NCBI RefSeq assembly: GCF_026016465.1
Contig: NZ_CP100390.1
Coordinates: 4,157,078-4,221,077 of the forward strand
Direction of reading: 5' to 3'
Length of the DNA: 64,000 bases
Source: Alkalimarinus alittae
Lineage (GTDB): Bacteria; Pseudomonadota; Gammaproteobacteria; Pseudomonadales; Oleiphilaceae
Part shown: positions 28,179 through 37,174 of the stretch, piece after piece
How the letters are laid out: every line of letters begins with the position of its first letter
Position numbering within the stretch: position 1 is the first letter of the stretch
Notes under the pieces: model-generated
What the model was told of the DNA's origin: nothing
Seen by the model: only the letters and a program-made list of their open reading frames with translations
The model's database searches: none
Program-made: the position numbers and the translations under genes

Positions 28179-31100
28179 TCAGCTAAATTTTGTTATTGAT
28201 AGAGTCGCTTCTTCGACTAGCGCATCAAATAGACCCTGTATATTCTCATTTTCACCCTGTTTGATCGCCGTTTCGAGGCGACTCGCTCTTTCGGTCAGCT
28301 CAGGGAACCCTAAAGAGCCCGCAGTACCTTTTATTTGATGTGATTGACTACGGAGCTCATCCCAATTTTTCTGGCTAAATGCAGCAATCATCGCCTCAAC
28401 CCTTTGAGGAACGCCTTTTACAAAATGCTCAACAATCGGCCTCAGATCTGGGTCTTGCCAAGGGTGCTCGTCGGGTGAAGCTGCATTAACTGCAGATGCA
28501 ATAGGCAAGTACTGACTCAACATCTGGTACAAGTTCGCTATCTTAACGGGTTTTTCGACAACACCATTACAGCCGGCATTTTTCATTTGTAACAATTCAT
28601 CTGCCTCATCACTAGCGGTAAATGCCAAAATGGGGCGGTTAAACCCTGTTTGACGTAACAGCGCGACCGCTTCTGGACCACTCATCTCTGGCATATGTTG
28701 GTCCATCAAGATAACATCAACGGTCTCTTTCATCGCTTTACTCACCGCTTCTCGTCCATTTTCGGCAATGATTATTGTCACGCCTAGCTTGGTTAAATAA
28801 CGCGTCATCAGCAGACAGTTATCCGCGTTATCTTCTGCCAACAACACACGCCCCGACAGTGGCTGCATCTTACTCATAGCAGCTTTATCAGGTATATCTA
28901 GCGGTGATGTCTCTGCCTCGTCACTATGCTCAAGATACCGACTCAGCATTTTATAAAACGGACTTTTTTCAACCGGCTTAGCCATCACTTCATTACAGCC
29001 CGCCTCTTTGTATTCGGCAATATCCTCAGCCATCACATTTGCGGTTAATGCGATAATCGGGGTGTTGATACCCGCTTCTCTTAAGGCTTTCGTGGCGTCT
29101 CGCCCATCCATTACCGGCATCTGAATATCCATCAGAATCAGATCAAAACATTGCCCGTTTCGGGTGCCGGCTTCAAGCGCCTCTGCACCGTTTGTAACTA
29201 ATGTTAGCGATGCGCCTGTTCGGCTGACCAGTTGCTTAATTAAACGGCGATTGACTTCATTATCTTCGGCGTATAAAACCTCCCCTTGTAAACAGGGTGT
29301 AGTGGTCACTTCAAGCTTAGTACGCTGATTATGTAGTTCGCTGCGATCACGAACAAAGCGAACATTTTTTAGTGGGCCTGTCGCAATGGTCACTTCAAAT
29401 TGACTCCCTTCACCATATACACTCGAGGCGCTAATGGTGCCCCCCAACATTTCAGCAAGTCGGCGGGATATACTTAAACCGAGGCCTGTACCACCGTATT
29501 GCCGAGCGACCGAAGGCGAGGCCTGAGCAAACGGGTCAAACAGTTTTTCAAGCTGCTCCTGTTTAACCCCTATACCCGTATCAAGCACATTAATATACAG
29601 CTTTTCAGCGATAGGTTCACAACGCACCATCAACGAAACACTGCCTTGGTCGGTAAATTTGAGTGCGTTAGAGCAAAGGTTAATCAGTATTTGTTTTAAG
29701 CGCGTGGGGTCTGTTTGAATTTCAGAAGGCAGTGGGAAGTCGTATTTCAGATTAAAACTAATATTCTTTTCAGCTGCCTTGGCATCAAAATAGGTTTTTA
29801 TCTCACTCAATAACGTTAATAGATTAACATTCATCACTTCAGTATCGAGTTTATCTGCATCGATTTTTGAGTGGTCTAGAATATCGTTAATAAGTTGAAG
29901 TAAGTGCTTTCCGCTACGTACCACTACCTCAGATGACTCTTGCCGTTCTTCGTCGGATAACGTCTCATCTAATAAGCTCTCGCCATATCCAATAATCGCG
30001 GTGAGCGGAGTCCGTATTTCATGGCTCATATTCGCTAAGAACTGGCTTTTCGCTGCAGCCGAGGCTTCTGCTACTTCTGTTTCAAGTCGTGCCTGCTCAC
30101 TGCCTCGCTCGACTCGCTCTCGTTCAATACGCTCAGTAATATCAACAAACGTACCCTCTAGATGCTGAGGGATGCTTTTGTGATTATAAATCACCCTTAC
30201 CGTTGATGTGGCCCAACACTCTTGGCCGTTTCGTCCATTATAACGCGCTGTCATTTCATAAACTTCATGACCCTCTTCAATAGCGCTTACCACAGTATTA
30301 AAATCTTCCTCCCTCGGGTAACAAATACTAATAGCATCCCTAACGTTTTTGATCATTTTCTGAGGAGAGCTATACCCTAACATGCTAGCCATTGCAGGGT
30401 TTACATCAATAAATCGTCGATTTAGAGATATTTGAAAAATACCCTCCACAGCATTATCAAATAGCGCTCGGTATCGCTTCATGTTATCCAGTGCTTGTCG
30501 GTTAGCCAACACTGCGTCACGCTGAGCAACCTTCAAGCGATCACCCAATGCAAATGAAATAAGTACTAACTGGCAAACAATACCAAGATGAGGGGAGTTA
30601 CCCGTTATAAAGTTATAGGGGATATAGCCGGTCACCGTGAGAGCATAAATAGCGACTCCGCCAAAATTCAATATCCATGCAACAAAGTAAAAGCGTGCGG
30701 CTGCATTGCCTCTCATCATCACCGTATAAGCGATCCAAGCCATTAAAATGGCATATAGCAAAGTACAAAATACGGCCCATTGAATACCTGTTGTAAGGTC
30801 GGTATAGGCCGTAATAGTCATCGATATAACGACAATACCGATAAACATTTTTATAACAAAATCTAGCCCTGGTTCTTTCTCTTTAGTATCAAGAAAAGAG
30901 CGAGCCATTAGCAGCGCAAAAAACCATGATGCCCAAATATAGAAAGCCAGATACTTTTTATGAAATACATCAGGAATATCGCCAAACAACGATAGCCCAT
31001 GCACACGCTCAGTCATTAAGAAGACAAGATACGAGGCCATGTATAAAATATAAAACAGGAAACTACGCTCTCTAACCGATATAAACATAAAGAGGTTATA

Positions 31101-31766
31101 AGCAGTCATAATCAGGATTGCGCCTATAAACGCGCCATATAACAGCTCTTCTACCGCAACATGATCAGTAAACCCTTCAGGTGTATAAATTGATAACGGT
31201 AAATGAATCGAGAAGTCATTCTTAATTTTGACATACAACGTTGCCTGCTCACCTTTATTTAAAGAAAAGCGATATACCTGAGTAACATGGTTAACATCAC
31301 GATCATTTAAAGGGAGGTCATAATGCATTGATTTGTTGATTATTCGTGTCGGTGAATCCGGCTCCCCCACCACTAAATGAAACGCAGAGTACTCTAGCAA
31401 TGGAAGGTCAAGTTGGTACCACCACTCAACAGAGTCACGGCTACCGGTATAGCGCATAGGAAGCTTTATCCAGAAGGAGGAATCACTATAACCTAGGTTC
31501 AATGGTCCCTTTTTAGCCGGCTTAAACTTATTTTTCCAACTTGGTTTAACGACATCATTTAACGTTAGCCCATTGCTTGAGTCCTCAAGAACCCTTACGG
31601 CCTCATTGATTTCATACAACAAGCTTTTATCGTTTAATTCTAAGACTTTTTGGGCGGGATAAAGAACCTCGGCTGAAGTTAACGATGGTATTAACCCGCA
31701 CAATACGATGACCCATCCAAATAAAAATACGGATAGCGGCCACTTTGTTTTTTGAATGCGGTACAC
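28179..31766 (-). CDS. 7TMR-DISM hybrid histidine kinase with PAS, two receivers and Hpt
   Basis: An 1195-residue sensor. Order: signal/anchor, periplasmic 7TMR-DISMED2-type beta domain (about 40-200), seven-helix 7TM-DISM membrane domain (about 205-405), PAS (about 430-550), HisKA with His near 580 in [13 protein letters not shown], ATPase with GIGVKQEQL and GGTGLGLSI, receiver 1 (Asp near 878, LILMDIQMPVMDG), receiver 2 (Asp near 1023, VILMDQHMPEMSG), and Hpt (His near 1142, HQIKGTAGSLGF). Unlike the kinase at the left edge, it carries its own Hpt and can feed a separate regulator such as the one at 27045. DISM periplasmic domains are thought to bind carbohydrate-like ligands. The start is GTG with AAGGA 10 bases upstream. 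Confidence 0.93.
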   Translation of the reverse strand: MYRIQKTKWPLSVFLFGWVIVLCGLIPSLTSAEVLYPAQKVLELNDKSLLYEINEAVRVLEDSSNGLTLNDVVKPSWKNKFKPAKKGPLNLGYSDSSFWIKLPMRYTGSRDSVEWWYQLDLPLLEYSAFHLVVGEPDSPTRIINKSMHYDLPLNDRDVNHVTQVYRFSLNKGEQATLYVKIKNDFSIHLPLSIYTPEGFTDHVAVEELLYGAFIGAILIMTAYNLFMFISVRERSFLFYILYMASYLVFLMTERVHGLSLFGDIPDVFHKKYLAFYIWASWFFALLMARSFLDTKEKEPGLDFVIKMFIGIVVISMTITAYTDLTTGIQWAVFCTLLYAILMAWIAYTVMMRGNAAARFYFVAWILNFGGVAIYALTVTGYIPYNFITGNSPHLGIVCQLVLISFALGDRLKVAQRDAVLANRQALDNMKRYRALFDNAVEGIFQISLNRRFIDVNPAMASMLGYSSPQKMIKNVRDAISICYPREEDFNTVVSAIEEGHEVYEMTARYNGRNGQECWATSTVRVIYNHKSIPQHLEGTFVDITERIERERVERGSEQARLETEVAEASAAAKSQFLANMSHEIRTPLTAIIGYGESLLDETLSDEERQESSEVVVRSGKHLLQLINDILDHSKIDADKLDTEVMNVNLLTLLSEIKTYFDAKAAEKNISFNLKYDFPLPSEIQTDPTRLKQILINLCSNALKFTDQGSVSLMVRCEPIAEKLYINVLDTGIGVKQEQLEKLFDPFAQASPSVARQYGGTGLGLSISRRLAEMLGGTISASSVYGEGSQFEVTIATGPLKNVRFVRDRSELHNQRTKLEVTTTPCLQGEVLYAEDNEVNRRLIKQLVSRTGASLTLVTNGAEALEAGTRNGQCFDLILMDIQMPVMDGRDATKALREAGINTPIIALTANVMAEDIAEYKEAGCNEVMAKPVEKSPFYKMLSRYLEHSDEAETSPLDIPDKAAMSKMQPLSGRVLLAEDNADNCLLMTRYLTKLGVTIIIAENGREAVSKAMKETVDVILMDQHMPEMSGPEAVALLRQTGFNRPILAFTASDEADELLQMKNAGCNGVVEKPVKIANLYQMLSQYLPIASAVNAASPDEHPWQDPDLRPIVEHFVKGVPQRVEAMIAAFSQKNWDELRSQSHQIKGTAGSLGFPELTERASRLETAIKQGENENIQGLFDALVEEATLSITKFS

Positions 31767-32094
31767 TCGTCTAATATCCTTTTTTTGTTATAAAGTAATC
31801 ACTGAAAATGAATGCTGACAGCTAAAACGAACCTTGTAGACCGACTCTCGCTATTAAAATACATGGCATCCCTGTAACTTTAGACCTTTAACTTCTAATT
31901 TGCTCCTGCCACAGACCATATTTATGCATTTTTTTGTTACTTTTTCACACTAAAGTAGCCTCTAAATCGGCATTACGTCACTGATAACAAATACAGCAAT
32001 TGAAATAACAGTCTCTAATAGCGAAAATAGCGCCTATATTGCCGGTTTTACTATAGTTCTTCGGCACCATTTATGTACTATCAGCAGGATGATA
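31767..32094. other. Divergent intergenic region without a recognised element
   Basis: A 328-bp AT-rich gap between the start of the 7TMR kinase gene and that of the lipoprotein gene. It must hold both promoters, but I see no element strong enough to place, no hairpin of note and no ORF. Confidence 0.6.
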
Positions 32095-33192
32095 ATGAAA
32101 TATCTACTCATAGCTTCAATCTCTATAGTGTCTCTAGGTTTAGTTGGGTGCGATAAAAAGGAAGCCTTAGGCCATAATGGGCAACCGGTTTGTCTTAACA
32201 CCGCAGTACCATTTGAACTCCCTCTCCCAACATTTGAAGTATCAGAAAACCTCAGCCGAAGTTCTAGTTGGGACTATTTACAAGCTATTCAGCCAACCGC
32301 TAATGCTAGTGCAGAAACACCCGACATAGTGGCCTTGATGGAAAGCAAAATAAAACAGTTTGCAGTATATGAAGGGCCGTCAACTGGGATCATATCTCTC
32401 AACAACCCCATCGATACTATGGATCAAGCCGAATCTTCTGAAGATACCGCAGGCAATATCAAAAGTGGTAGAATTCAAATTCAAGGCGCCATTCGTGATA
32501 ATGTAAGCTGCTCCTATAATAACAAAGCAGCTATCTTGCGTGATGAAAGTAACTCTGACGAAACCACTAACTTCCTTCCTTATATCTTGGATTACAGTTT
32601 TATATCTTCAAGTAAGCAACTTTCACGAACCTTTGCCTACTTCAAAGAAGTTAAGAAAACCGTCAATGACGAAGAAGTAACCACCAATGAAGTATTAGCA
32701 ACAAGTCTAACAGCCCTGAACCCTGATACTTTTTTAACATCGGGTTATAACGAACCTTTGTCATCAGTCATCAGCTGGGGGGACAGTAAAGAATCTTTAA
32801 AAATTACTAAAGACTACCAAACCCGAATTGATAGGGCGGAATATGTCTCGGCTACTGACTTTACAGTAACCACTAGCGCCACAGGCACCAACACTGAGAT
32901 TAATAGACTTAAACTCTCCATCAACTATGGAACAGGAGAAGCAAATGTGTTTATTTCTGACTTTGTGAGTGCAGTTACCTGCAACCCCTCTAACGGTGAC
33001 ACATCATTAATACTAAAAGACCCTAGCCCCCAAGATCTTATAGACAACAACTGTCAAAACCTTGAAGACAGAACCACTTATCGCGACCCAGGTTATGATA
33101 TAACAGGAGTGGACCCTGACAAGCCTGATTCGGGCACAGCTCCTACTCCTATTGAAACCTATACCGGCACATTTTCAGTAGGCGACCGATAA
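32095..33192 (+). CDS. Predicted lipoprotein, unknown function
   Basis: A 365-residue protein starting with a lipoprotein signal: KYLLIASISIVSLGLVGC, with the lipobox Cys near residue 19. The mature part is Ser/Thr/Asn/Asp-rich with alternating beta strands and four further Cys that could form disulfides. No known domain is seen. The second ATG (32095), with GCAGG six bases upstream, is the better start than the ATG at 32089. The gene is monocistronic and followed by an 11-bp hairpin. Confidence 0.75.
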   Translation: MKYLLIASISIVSLGLVGCDKKEALGHNGQPVCLNTAVPFELPLPTFEVSENLSRSSSWDYLQAIQPTANASAETPDIVALMESKIKQFAVYEGPSTGIISLNNPIDTMDQAESSEDTAGNIKSGRIQIQGAIRDNVSCSYNNKAAILRDESNSDETTNFLPYILDYSFISSSKQLSRTFAYFKEVKKTVNDEEVTTNEVLATSLTALNPDTFLTSGYNEPLSSVISWGDSKESLKITKDYQTRIDRAEYVSATDFTVTTSATGTNTEINRLKLSINYGTGEANVFISDFVSAVTCNPSNGDTSLILKDPSPQDLIDNNCQNLEDRTTYRDPGYDITGVDPDKPDSGTAPTPIETYTGTFSVGDR

Positions 33193-33199
33193 TCTTCTT

Positions 33200-33224
33200 A
33201 GAAGCGGGCATCATGCCCGCTTCT
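33200..33224 (+). terminator. Terminator-like hairpin after the lipoprotein gene
   Basis: AGAAGCGGGCA (33200-33210) pairs perfectly with TGCCCGCTTCT (33214-33224), an 11-bp stem with a 3-base loop, seven bases after the stop codon. The downstream sequence is pyrimidine-rich but not a U tract. Confidence 0.65.
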
Positions 33225-33415
33225 ACCTTCCCCGCGCCCCACCAAACAAAGCCAACTTACACAAACCTGCTATGCTTCAAAGATATAAACCTTAACTCGC
33301 TGTTCAATTTAAAAAGCACCGATAAAACACCCCTTATTTCGCTTCGCAGTTTCAGTGCGACGGTTTTAACAAGTGTATTTCAATAATTGAGCGGCAAAGG
33401 ACAGGAAACCAGCCA

Positions 33416-33760
33416 ATGAAACAAGTGACGATAGCCAGTACTATTCAAGAGTTTATGTCGTTTATCGAACTAATGGATGATGCCTATTGGGAAGCCGCCA
33501 CCTTAGAATCTAAAGACCTTCTGTACGATATTATTAGTATTTTTTCATTAGAAATATCTGAGCTCAATAAGCTTAGTATTCAAGATCACCATTACCCTTA
33601 TGAAATCATTACCGAAGGCATTCGAAGAGTGATTCCAAAAATAGAACGCTTAGATGAAAAGAAAGAGGATGTTATTCAACGTACTCAAACGTTGATTGAT
33701 ATTAAAGAGGTAATGTCAAACGTGCTTAGTATTCTTGAAGCTCAAACAGGCGGTTCATAA
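33416..33760 (+). CDS. Small soluble helical protein, unknown function
   Basis: A 114-residue, apparently all-helical, acidic protein without cysteine or membrane segment. No family recognised. AGGA lies nine bases before the ATG, and a 12-bp hairpin follows the stop. It has no same-strand partner. Confidence 0.6.
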   Translation: MKQVTIASTIQEFMSFIELMDDAYWEAATLESKDLLYDIISIFSLEISELNKLSIQDHHYPYEIITEGIRRVIPKIERLDEKKEDVIQRTQTLIDIKEVMSNVLSILEAQTGGS

Positions 33761-33771
33761 GTATTACGGTC

Positions 33772-33805
33772 ACTCCTGCTAACCCAAAAAACAGTTAGCA
33801 GGAGT
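33772..33805. terminator. Bidirectional hairpin between converging genes
   Basis: ACTCCTGCTAAC (33772-33783) and GTTAGCAGGAGT (33794-33805) form a perfect 12-bp stem around an A-rich 10-base loop, between the small helical protein (+) and the beta-lactamase-like gene (-). Flanking T tracts are weak. Confidence 0.7.
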
Positions 33806-33813
33806 AAGTTCAA

Positions 33814-35103
33814 CTAAGCAAATGCACTTACTTTTTTTGCATTGGGTATGCGACTACAGTTTTTACCCACCGAATTAACAAACATCACCAAACTCGGAAT
33901 ATGATGACCCACAAATGAGATCCCTGTGGTCAGCATCGAGCAAGAAATATCCCTCGCTTCATCAACCCAGCACATTTTATTAATCAGGCCAATGTGACCA
34001 TACGCAGAGCCACTCATTGGCCCCCAAATGCCGACAGGATTACCGCCGAGCATCATGCCAGCACTGTAACGCATGGGCACCATCATCGTTCTATCGATTT
34101 GCATTGAGCCGTACTCTTGCACTGAACGCTTAATCGTTAACGGGTCACAAATGCGTTTACCACTCCATTCACCACCATTATTCATCATCTGGAAAAATCG
34201 AGAAATTTCTTCGGCGGTGGCAGCTAAATTACCCGCAGGAATAACCGCTTCTTGAAAACGAGGGTCATTGATGACCTGCCCGATGGTCTCAGCATCCGCG
34301 CCTAATGCACGCTTGACGACCCATGATATTGGAAAGCCAAGCTTCGGCCCCGTCATATAGTTTTCCGCCAACGTAGATAAATCTTTATCTTCAACCCCAT
34401 ACGTAAAGTATTTCATGCCCATTGGCTTGCGGATTTTTTCATCTAGGTATTGTTGAATGTTCTTACCTGTAACGGTTTTAATCACTCGCTCTAAGACATA
34501 CCCACCAGTAATAGCATGATAGGCAAGGTGGTCTCCATCAACGGATATAGGCTTCGCCTCGCAGAGCAAACGCCATATTTCATCGTTATCCCAGAGCACC
34601 TCAATCGGTGTATTCGGTGGAATGCCTGGTATACCGCCTCGATGGGACAGAATTTGGTGAATGGTTATATTTTTCTTGCCGTTTTGGGCAAACTCAGGAC
34701 AGTAATAACTAACAGGGTCAAGCAAGCTAATACTACCGTCTTCAGCCAAAATATGAACCAATAATGCAGTAACCGCCTTAGAGGCAGAGAAAAGGCAAAT
34801 AGGTGTGTCAGGGGTCGCAATCGTTTTAGGCGTGTAAGGGGTGTCTAAAGGGCCATTGCCTCGCACATGACCAATAGAACGATTCAATACAATTTCGCCT
34901 TTACGCCTTAAACAAAGCTCTATCGCAGGCTGTGTACCCGTTTTGTATAAGTTTATCACCGACTGCCATATGTCATTCACACCGTTCTCAGTCATCCCTA
35001 CTGACTCAGGAGACACTTCTCGCTTATGGTCAATGGATATAATCGAATTAAGATCACTAGGAACATCGATGGTATTTAGTATTTTTTTTAACGCTTTTTT
35101 CAT
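33814..35103 (-). CDS. Serine beta-lactamase-like hydrolase (class C/esterase EstB family)
   Basis: About 429 residues of the beta-lactamase/transpeptidase-like fold (PF00144). The catalytic Ser-x-x-Lys is in FSASKAV, the second motif is a Tyr in YHAITGGYVLERV, and a third-box-like GHIG lies near the C terminus. Without a signal peptide it is probably cytoplasmic, which fits an esterase or peptidase better than a true antibiotic-hydrolysing enzyme. The ATG at 35103 is used; a GTG at 35142 would add 13 residues that do not look like a leader. Substrate unknown. Confidence 0.87.
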   Translation of the reverse strand: MKKALKKILNTIDVPSDLNSIISIDHKREVSPESVGMTENGVNDIWQSVINLYKTGTQPAIELCLRRKGEIVLNRSIGHVRGNGPLDTPYTPKTIATPDTPICLFSASKAVTALLVHILAEDGSISLLDPVSYYCPEFAQNGKKNITIHQILSHRGGIPGIPPNTPIEVLWDNDEIWRLLCEAKPISVDGDHLAYHAITGGYVLERVIKTVTGKNIQQYLDEKIRKPMGMKYFTYGVEDKDLSTLAENYMTGPKLGFPISWVVKRALGADAETIGQVINDPRFQEAVIPAGNLAATAEEISRFFQMMNNGGEWSGKRICDPLTIKRSVQEYGSMQIDRTMMVPMRYSAGMMLGGNPVGIWGPMSGSAYGHIGLINKMCWVDEARDISCSMLTTGISFVGHHIPSLVMFVNSVGKNCSRIPNAKKVSAFA

Positions 35104-35542
35104 CGGGTCTTTTCTCACTGATTCTAAACACAGGTTGCACACACCTCAGATGGCATAAACACTATTCAGCCATGTCTGTTAGCAACAACCGTCATAACCG
35201 CAGTTCAAATAATAACGCCTACAGATACATTAGTTTCTAGGTGCATTAACTTCTAGGTACATTAGTTTCAGAATATCAGGGTTTTTGGGTTTAATCATTA
35301 GACTGATTCGTGTTTTTTATAACCCATTATTAAGGAACAATGTCTTCAGTTAGCTTATCCTTGAATCTACACGACTCAGTAGGCGCTATTAGCCCTTGAG
35401 ATTTGTTGCCAAATTAGAGGGAATAAAATCATCTTGACTAAAAATACCTAAAAAGTTTATAAATGCATTTATAGCAGGCGACAACAAGCTCATTTATGAT
35501 ACTATTCGCACCGATTTTAATATTCACTTCAAGGAAGAAGAG
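35104..35542. other. Intergenic region with short direct repeats
   Basis: A 439-bp gap between the divergent beta-lactamase-like gene and the membrane protein gene at 35543. Apart from the 16-bp tandem repeat at 35227-35269, and AAGGAAG just before the latter gene, nothing is recognised. Confidence 0.5.
35227..35269. repeat. Imperfect 16-bp tandem repeat, about 2.7 copies
   Basis: ACATTAGTTTCTAGGT (35227-35242) is followed directly by GCATTAACTTCTAGGT (35243-35258) and a partial third copy, ACATTAGTTTC (35259-35269). The copies differ at three positions. No known function; it could be an operator for one of the divergent genes or a slippage product. Confidence 0.75.
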
Positions 35543-36121
35543 ATGCAAGGCGCCAGTGCCCCGATACCCACATCTGAAAAAACCTTTCTCTACCTTTCCG
35601 CCGCAAAAAACCATCTAGGCCTTGTCATTACCTTTATCGTGGCACTGTTAATTCCGCTCGGCGGTATTGCGATCGGAATTGCAGGTAACGAAATACTCCT
35701 CATACCTATCATCGTTGGCCTACTGTTTTTCATCATCCCTTACTTCATGCTCTCAATGCTTAAGTCGACTATCAAACATGAATATGAAGTCGCTCTTGTG
35801 AATCAATTTGGGATTAAAGCAACCGGTATCGTAAGCCATAAATATATAGAGGATACCTCGCATTTTTTTGACAGAACCAAACACTACGGTGAAGATGGTG
35901 AAGAAAAATTAGGCGAAACGACCTATTTTATTGAATACAAATATGCTTACGACAAGGCCTATAAATCGGTATTTGATATTAGTAGGAAAGCGCTTTACGA
36001 AAGCATAGAGGTTGGCAGTACAGTGCCTATCAAATTGCTGGCTTCAGCACCCTGTAAATCAGCACCAAGAAGAGAAGATTTAGCAGTCGTCCATGGTTTT
36101 AACAAAGGCGACTGCCAATAA
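35543..36121 (+). CDS. Membrane protein, possibly DUF3592-like
   Basis: A 192-residue protein with two membrane segments (about 28-48 and 52-74), then a soluble beta-rich domain with GIVSHKYIEDTS, YFIEYKYAYDKAYKSVFDISR and VGSTVPIKLLAS. That pattern (two helices, then a 'conversion' beta domain with G..v.I.y....P) recalls DUF3592 proteins, but I am not sure. AGGAAG precedes the ATG. It converges with the PAS/GGDEF-like gene, 12 bp apart. Confidence 0.65.
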   Translation: MQGASAPIPTSEKTFLYLSAAKNHLGLVITFIVALLIPLGGIAIGIAGNEILLIPIIVGLLFFIIPYFMLSMLKSTIKHEYEVALVNQFGIKATGIVSHKYIEDTSHFFDRTKHYGEDGEEKLGETTYFIEYKYAYDKAYKSVFDISRKALYESIEVGSTVPIKLLASAPCKSAPRREDLAVVHGFNKGDCQ

Positions 36122-36133
36122 TATTATGACATA

Positions 36134-37078
36134 CTAAGCTACACAATCACTCTCAGCGACAATGATAGTACTCTCTGGGTAAGTAGACGCTTTTAATAAC
36201 GCCTGTTCAGCCAACTCAATAAGATGGTCTACATGAAACCCCTCTTCTGGAATTTTAGTGGCAACACCAATACAGCCATATAATCTCGCTTCTATAGGGG
36301 TATTTTGTGCAAGCTCACCATCCACGACATCATTGAGTTTTGCTGCCATGTTTTCTGCTTCTTCCCAAGCCATCCCCGTTGAAATGACAATAAACCGCTC
36401 GTCATCATACTTTGCGACTAAATCAATCCCTCGACGAAAGACTTGCCGCAATGCGTCAGCCGTATTAGCCATCAACCTGTTCGAATTATCTAACCCCCGT
36501 GACGCTTTAAAGCCTGCTAGGTTCGATATGCCTATCAAAAAAACCGAGAGAGGGCGCCGTTCTCTTAGCATTGCCAACCATTCACGTTCAGCAACCTCTT
36601 CAAAATAACTTCGGTTATACAAGGAGGTTATGCTGTCGTAGCTTGATACTTTAGCCTCTACATCACTTTTCTCGAACTTTATTTCAGACGCCATTAACGC
36701 CTCTACCGCTTCAACTCTTTCGCCGACATCTCGACAAGAACCGATAAAATATCGTTTCTTTTCGCCATTATATTCAAAAGGGCCACCGCTAATTTCTAGC
36801 CATTTTTGGGACCCATCTTTGCAAATAGCACTGAGGGTCACTTGTACACGCGAACCTTCCCCTAGCGCTTGCCGAAAAGCTTTTGCCGCGGTAGGTCTCG
36901 TTTTAGTACCCAATAGAAAACGAGATCCTTTACCAATAAGGTCTGATTCGCTAAAGCCCGTCATTAGCTGAAATGCTTTATTCGTATAGATAATTTGATT
37001 TTTGGGTGAAATAGCATCAGTAATCACAATGCCATCACGACACCCGGCTAATGCAGCCATTAAAAGTTGTGTATCCAA
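36134..37078 (-). CDS. LOV-like PAS protein with degenerate GGDEF domain
   Basis: A 314-residue cytoplasmic protein. Residues about 5-125 form a PAS domain close to the LOV type (IIYTNKAFQLMTGFSESDLIG, then GKGSRFLLGTKTRP), but the flavin-adduct Cys of the G-x-N-C-R-F-L motif is Ser (codon 36923-36925). The C-terminal 160 residues follow the GGDEF fold (SLYNRSYFEE, then RGIDLVAKYDDERFIVIS), but the signature loop is YDDERF instead of GG(D/E)EF, so diguanylate cyclase activity is unlikely. Probably a redox or ligand sensor with a non-catalytic GGDEF output. The TTG start is uncertain; an ATG at 37060 would drop six residues. Confidence 0.85.
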   Translation of the reverse strand: MDTQLLMAALAGCRDGIVITDAISPKNQIIYTNKAFQLMTGFSESDLIGKGSRFLLGTKTRPTAAKAFRQALGEGSRVQVTLSAICKDGSQKWLEISGGPFEYNGEKKRYFIGSCRDVGERVEAVEALMASEIKFEKSDVEAKVSSYDSITSLYNRSYFEEVAEREWLAMLRERRPLSVFLIGISNLAGFKASRGLDNSNRLMANTADALRQVFRRGIDLVAKYDDERFIVISTGMAWEEAENMAAKLNDVVDGELAQNTPIEARLYGCIGVATKIPEEGFHVDHLIELAEQALLKASTYPESTIIVAESDCVA

Positions 37079-37174
37079 GAGGAAATGTCCAATCTATCGT
37101 AAAAAGCCCATTCTAGCGGTTTCATTGAGAAATAGAATGGACTTATATCATTTCACTAGCATATTAAGTGATTG

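Noticed and set aside
33814-35103. Antibiotic-resistance beta-lactamase
   Set aside because: No signal peptide and no convincing KTG box; the sequence fits esterase/EstB-like serine hydrolases better.
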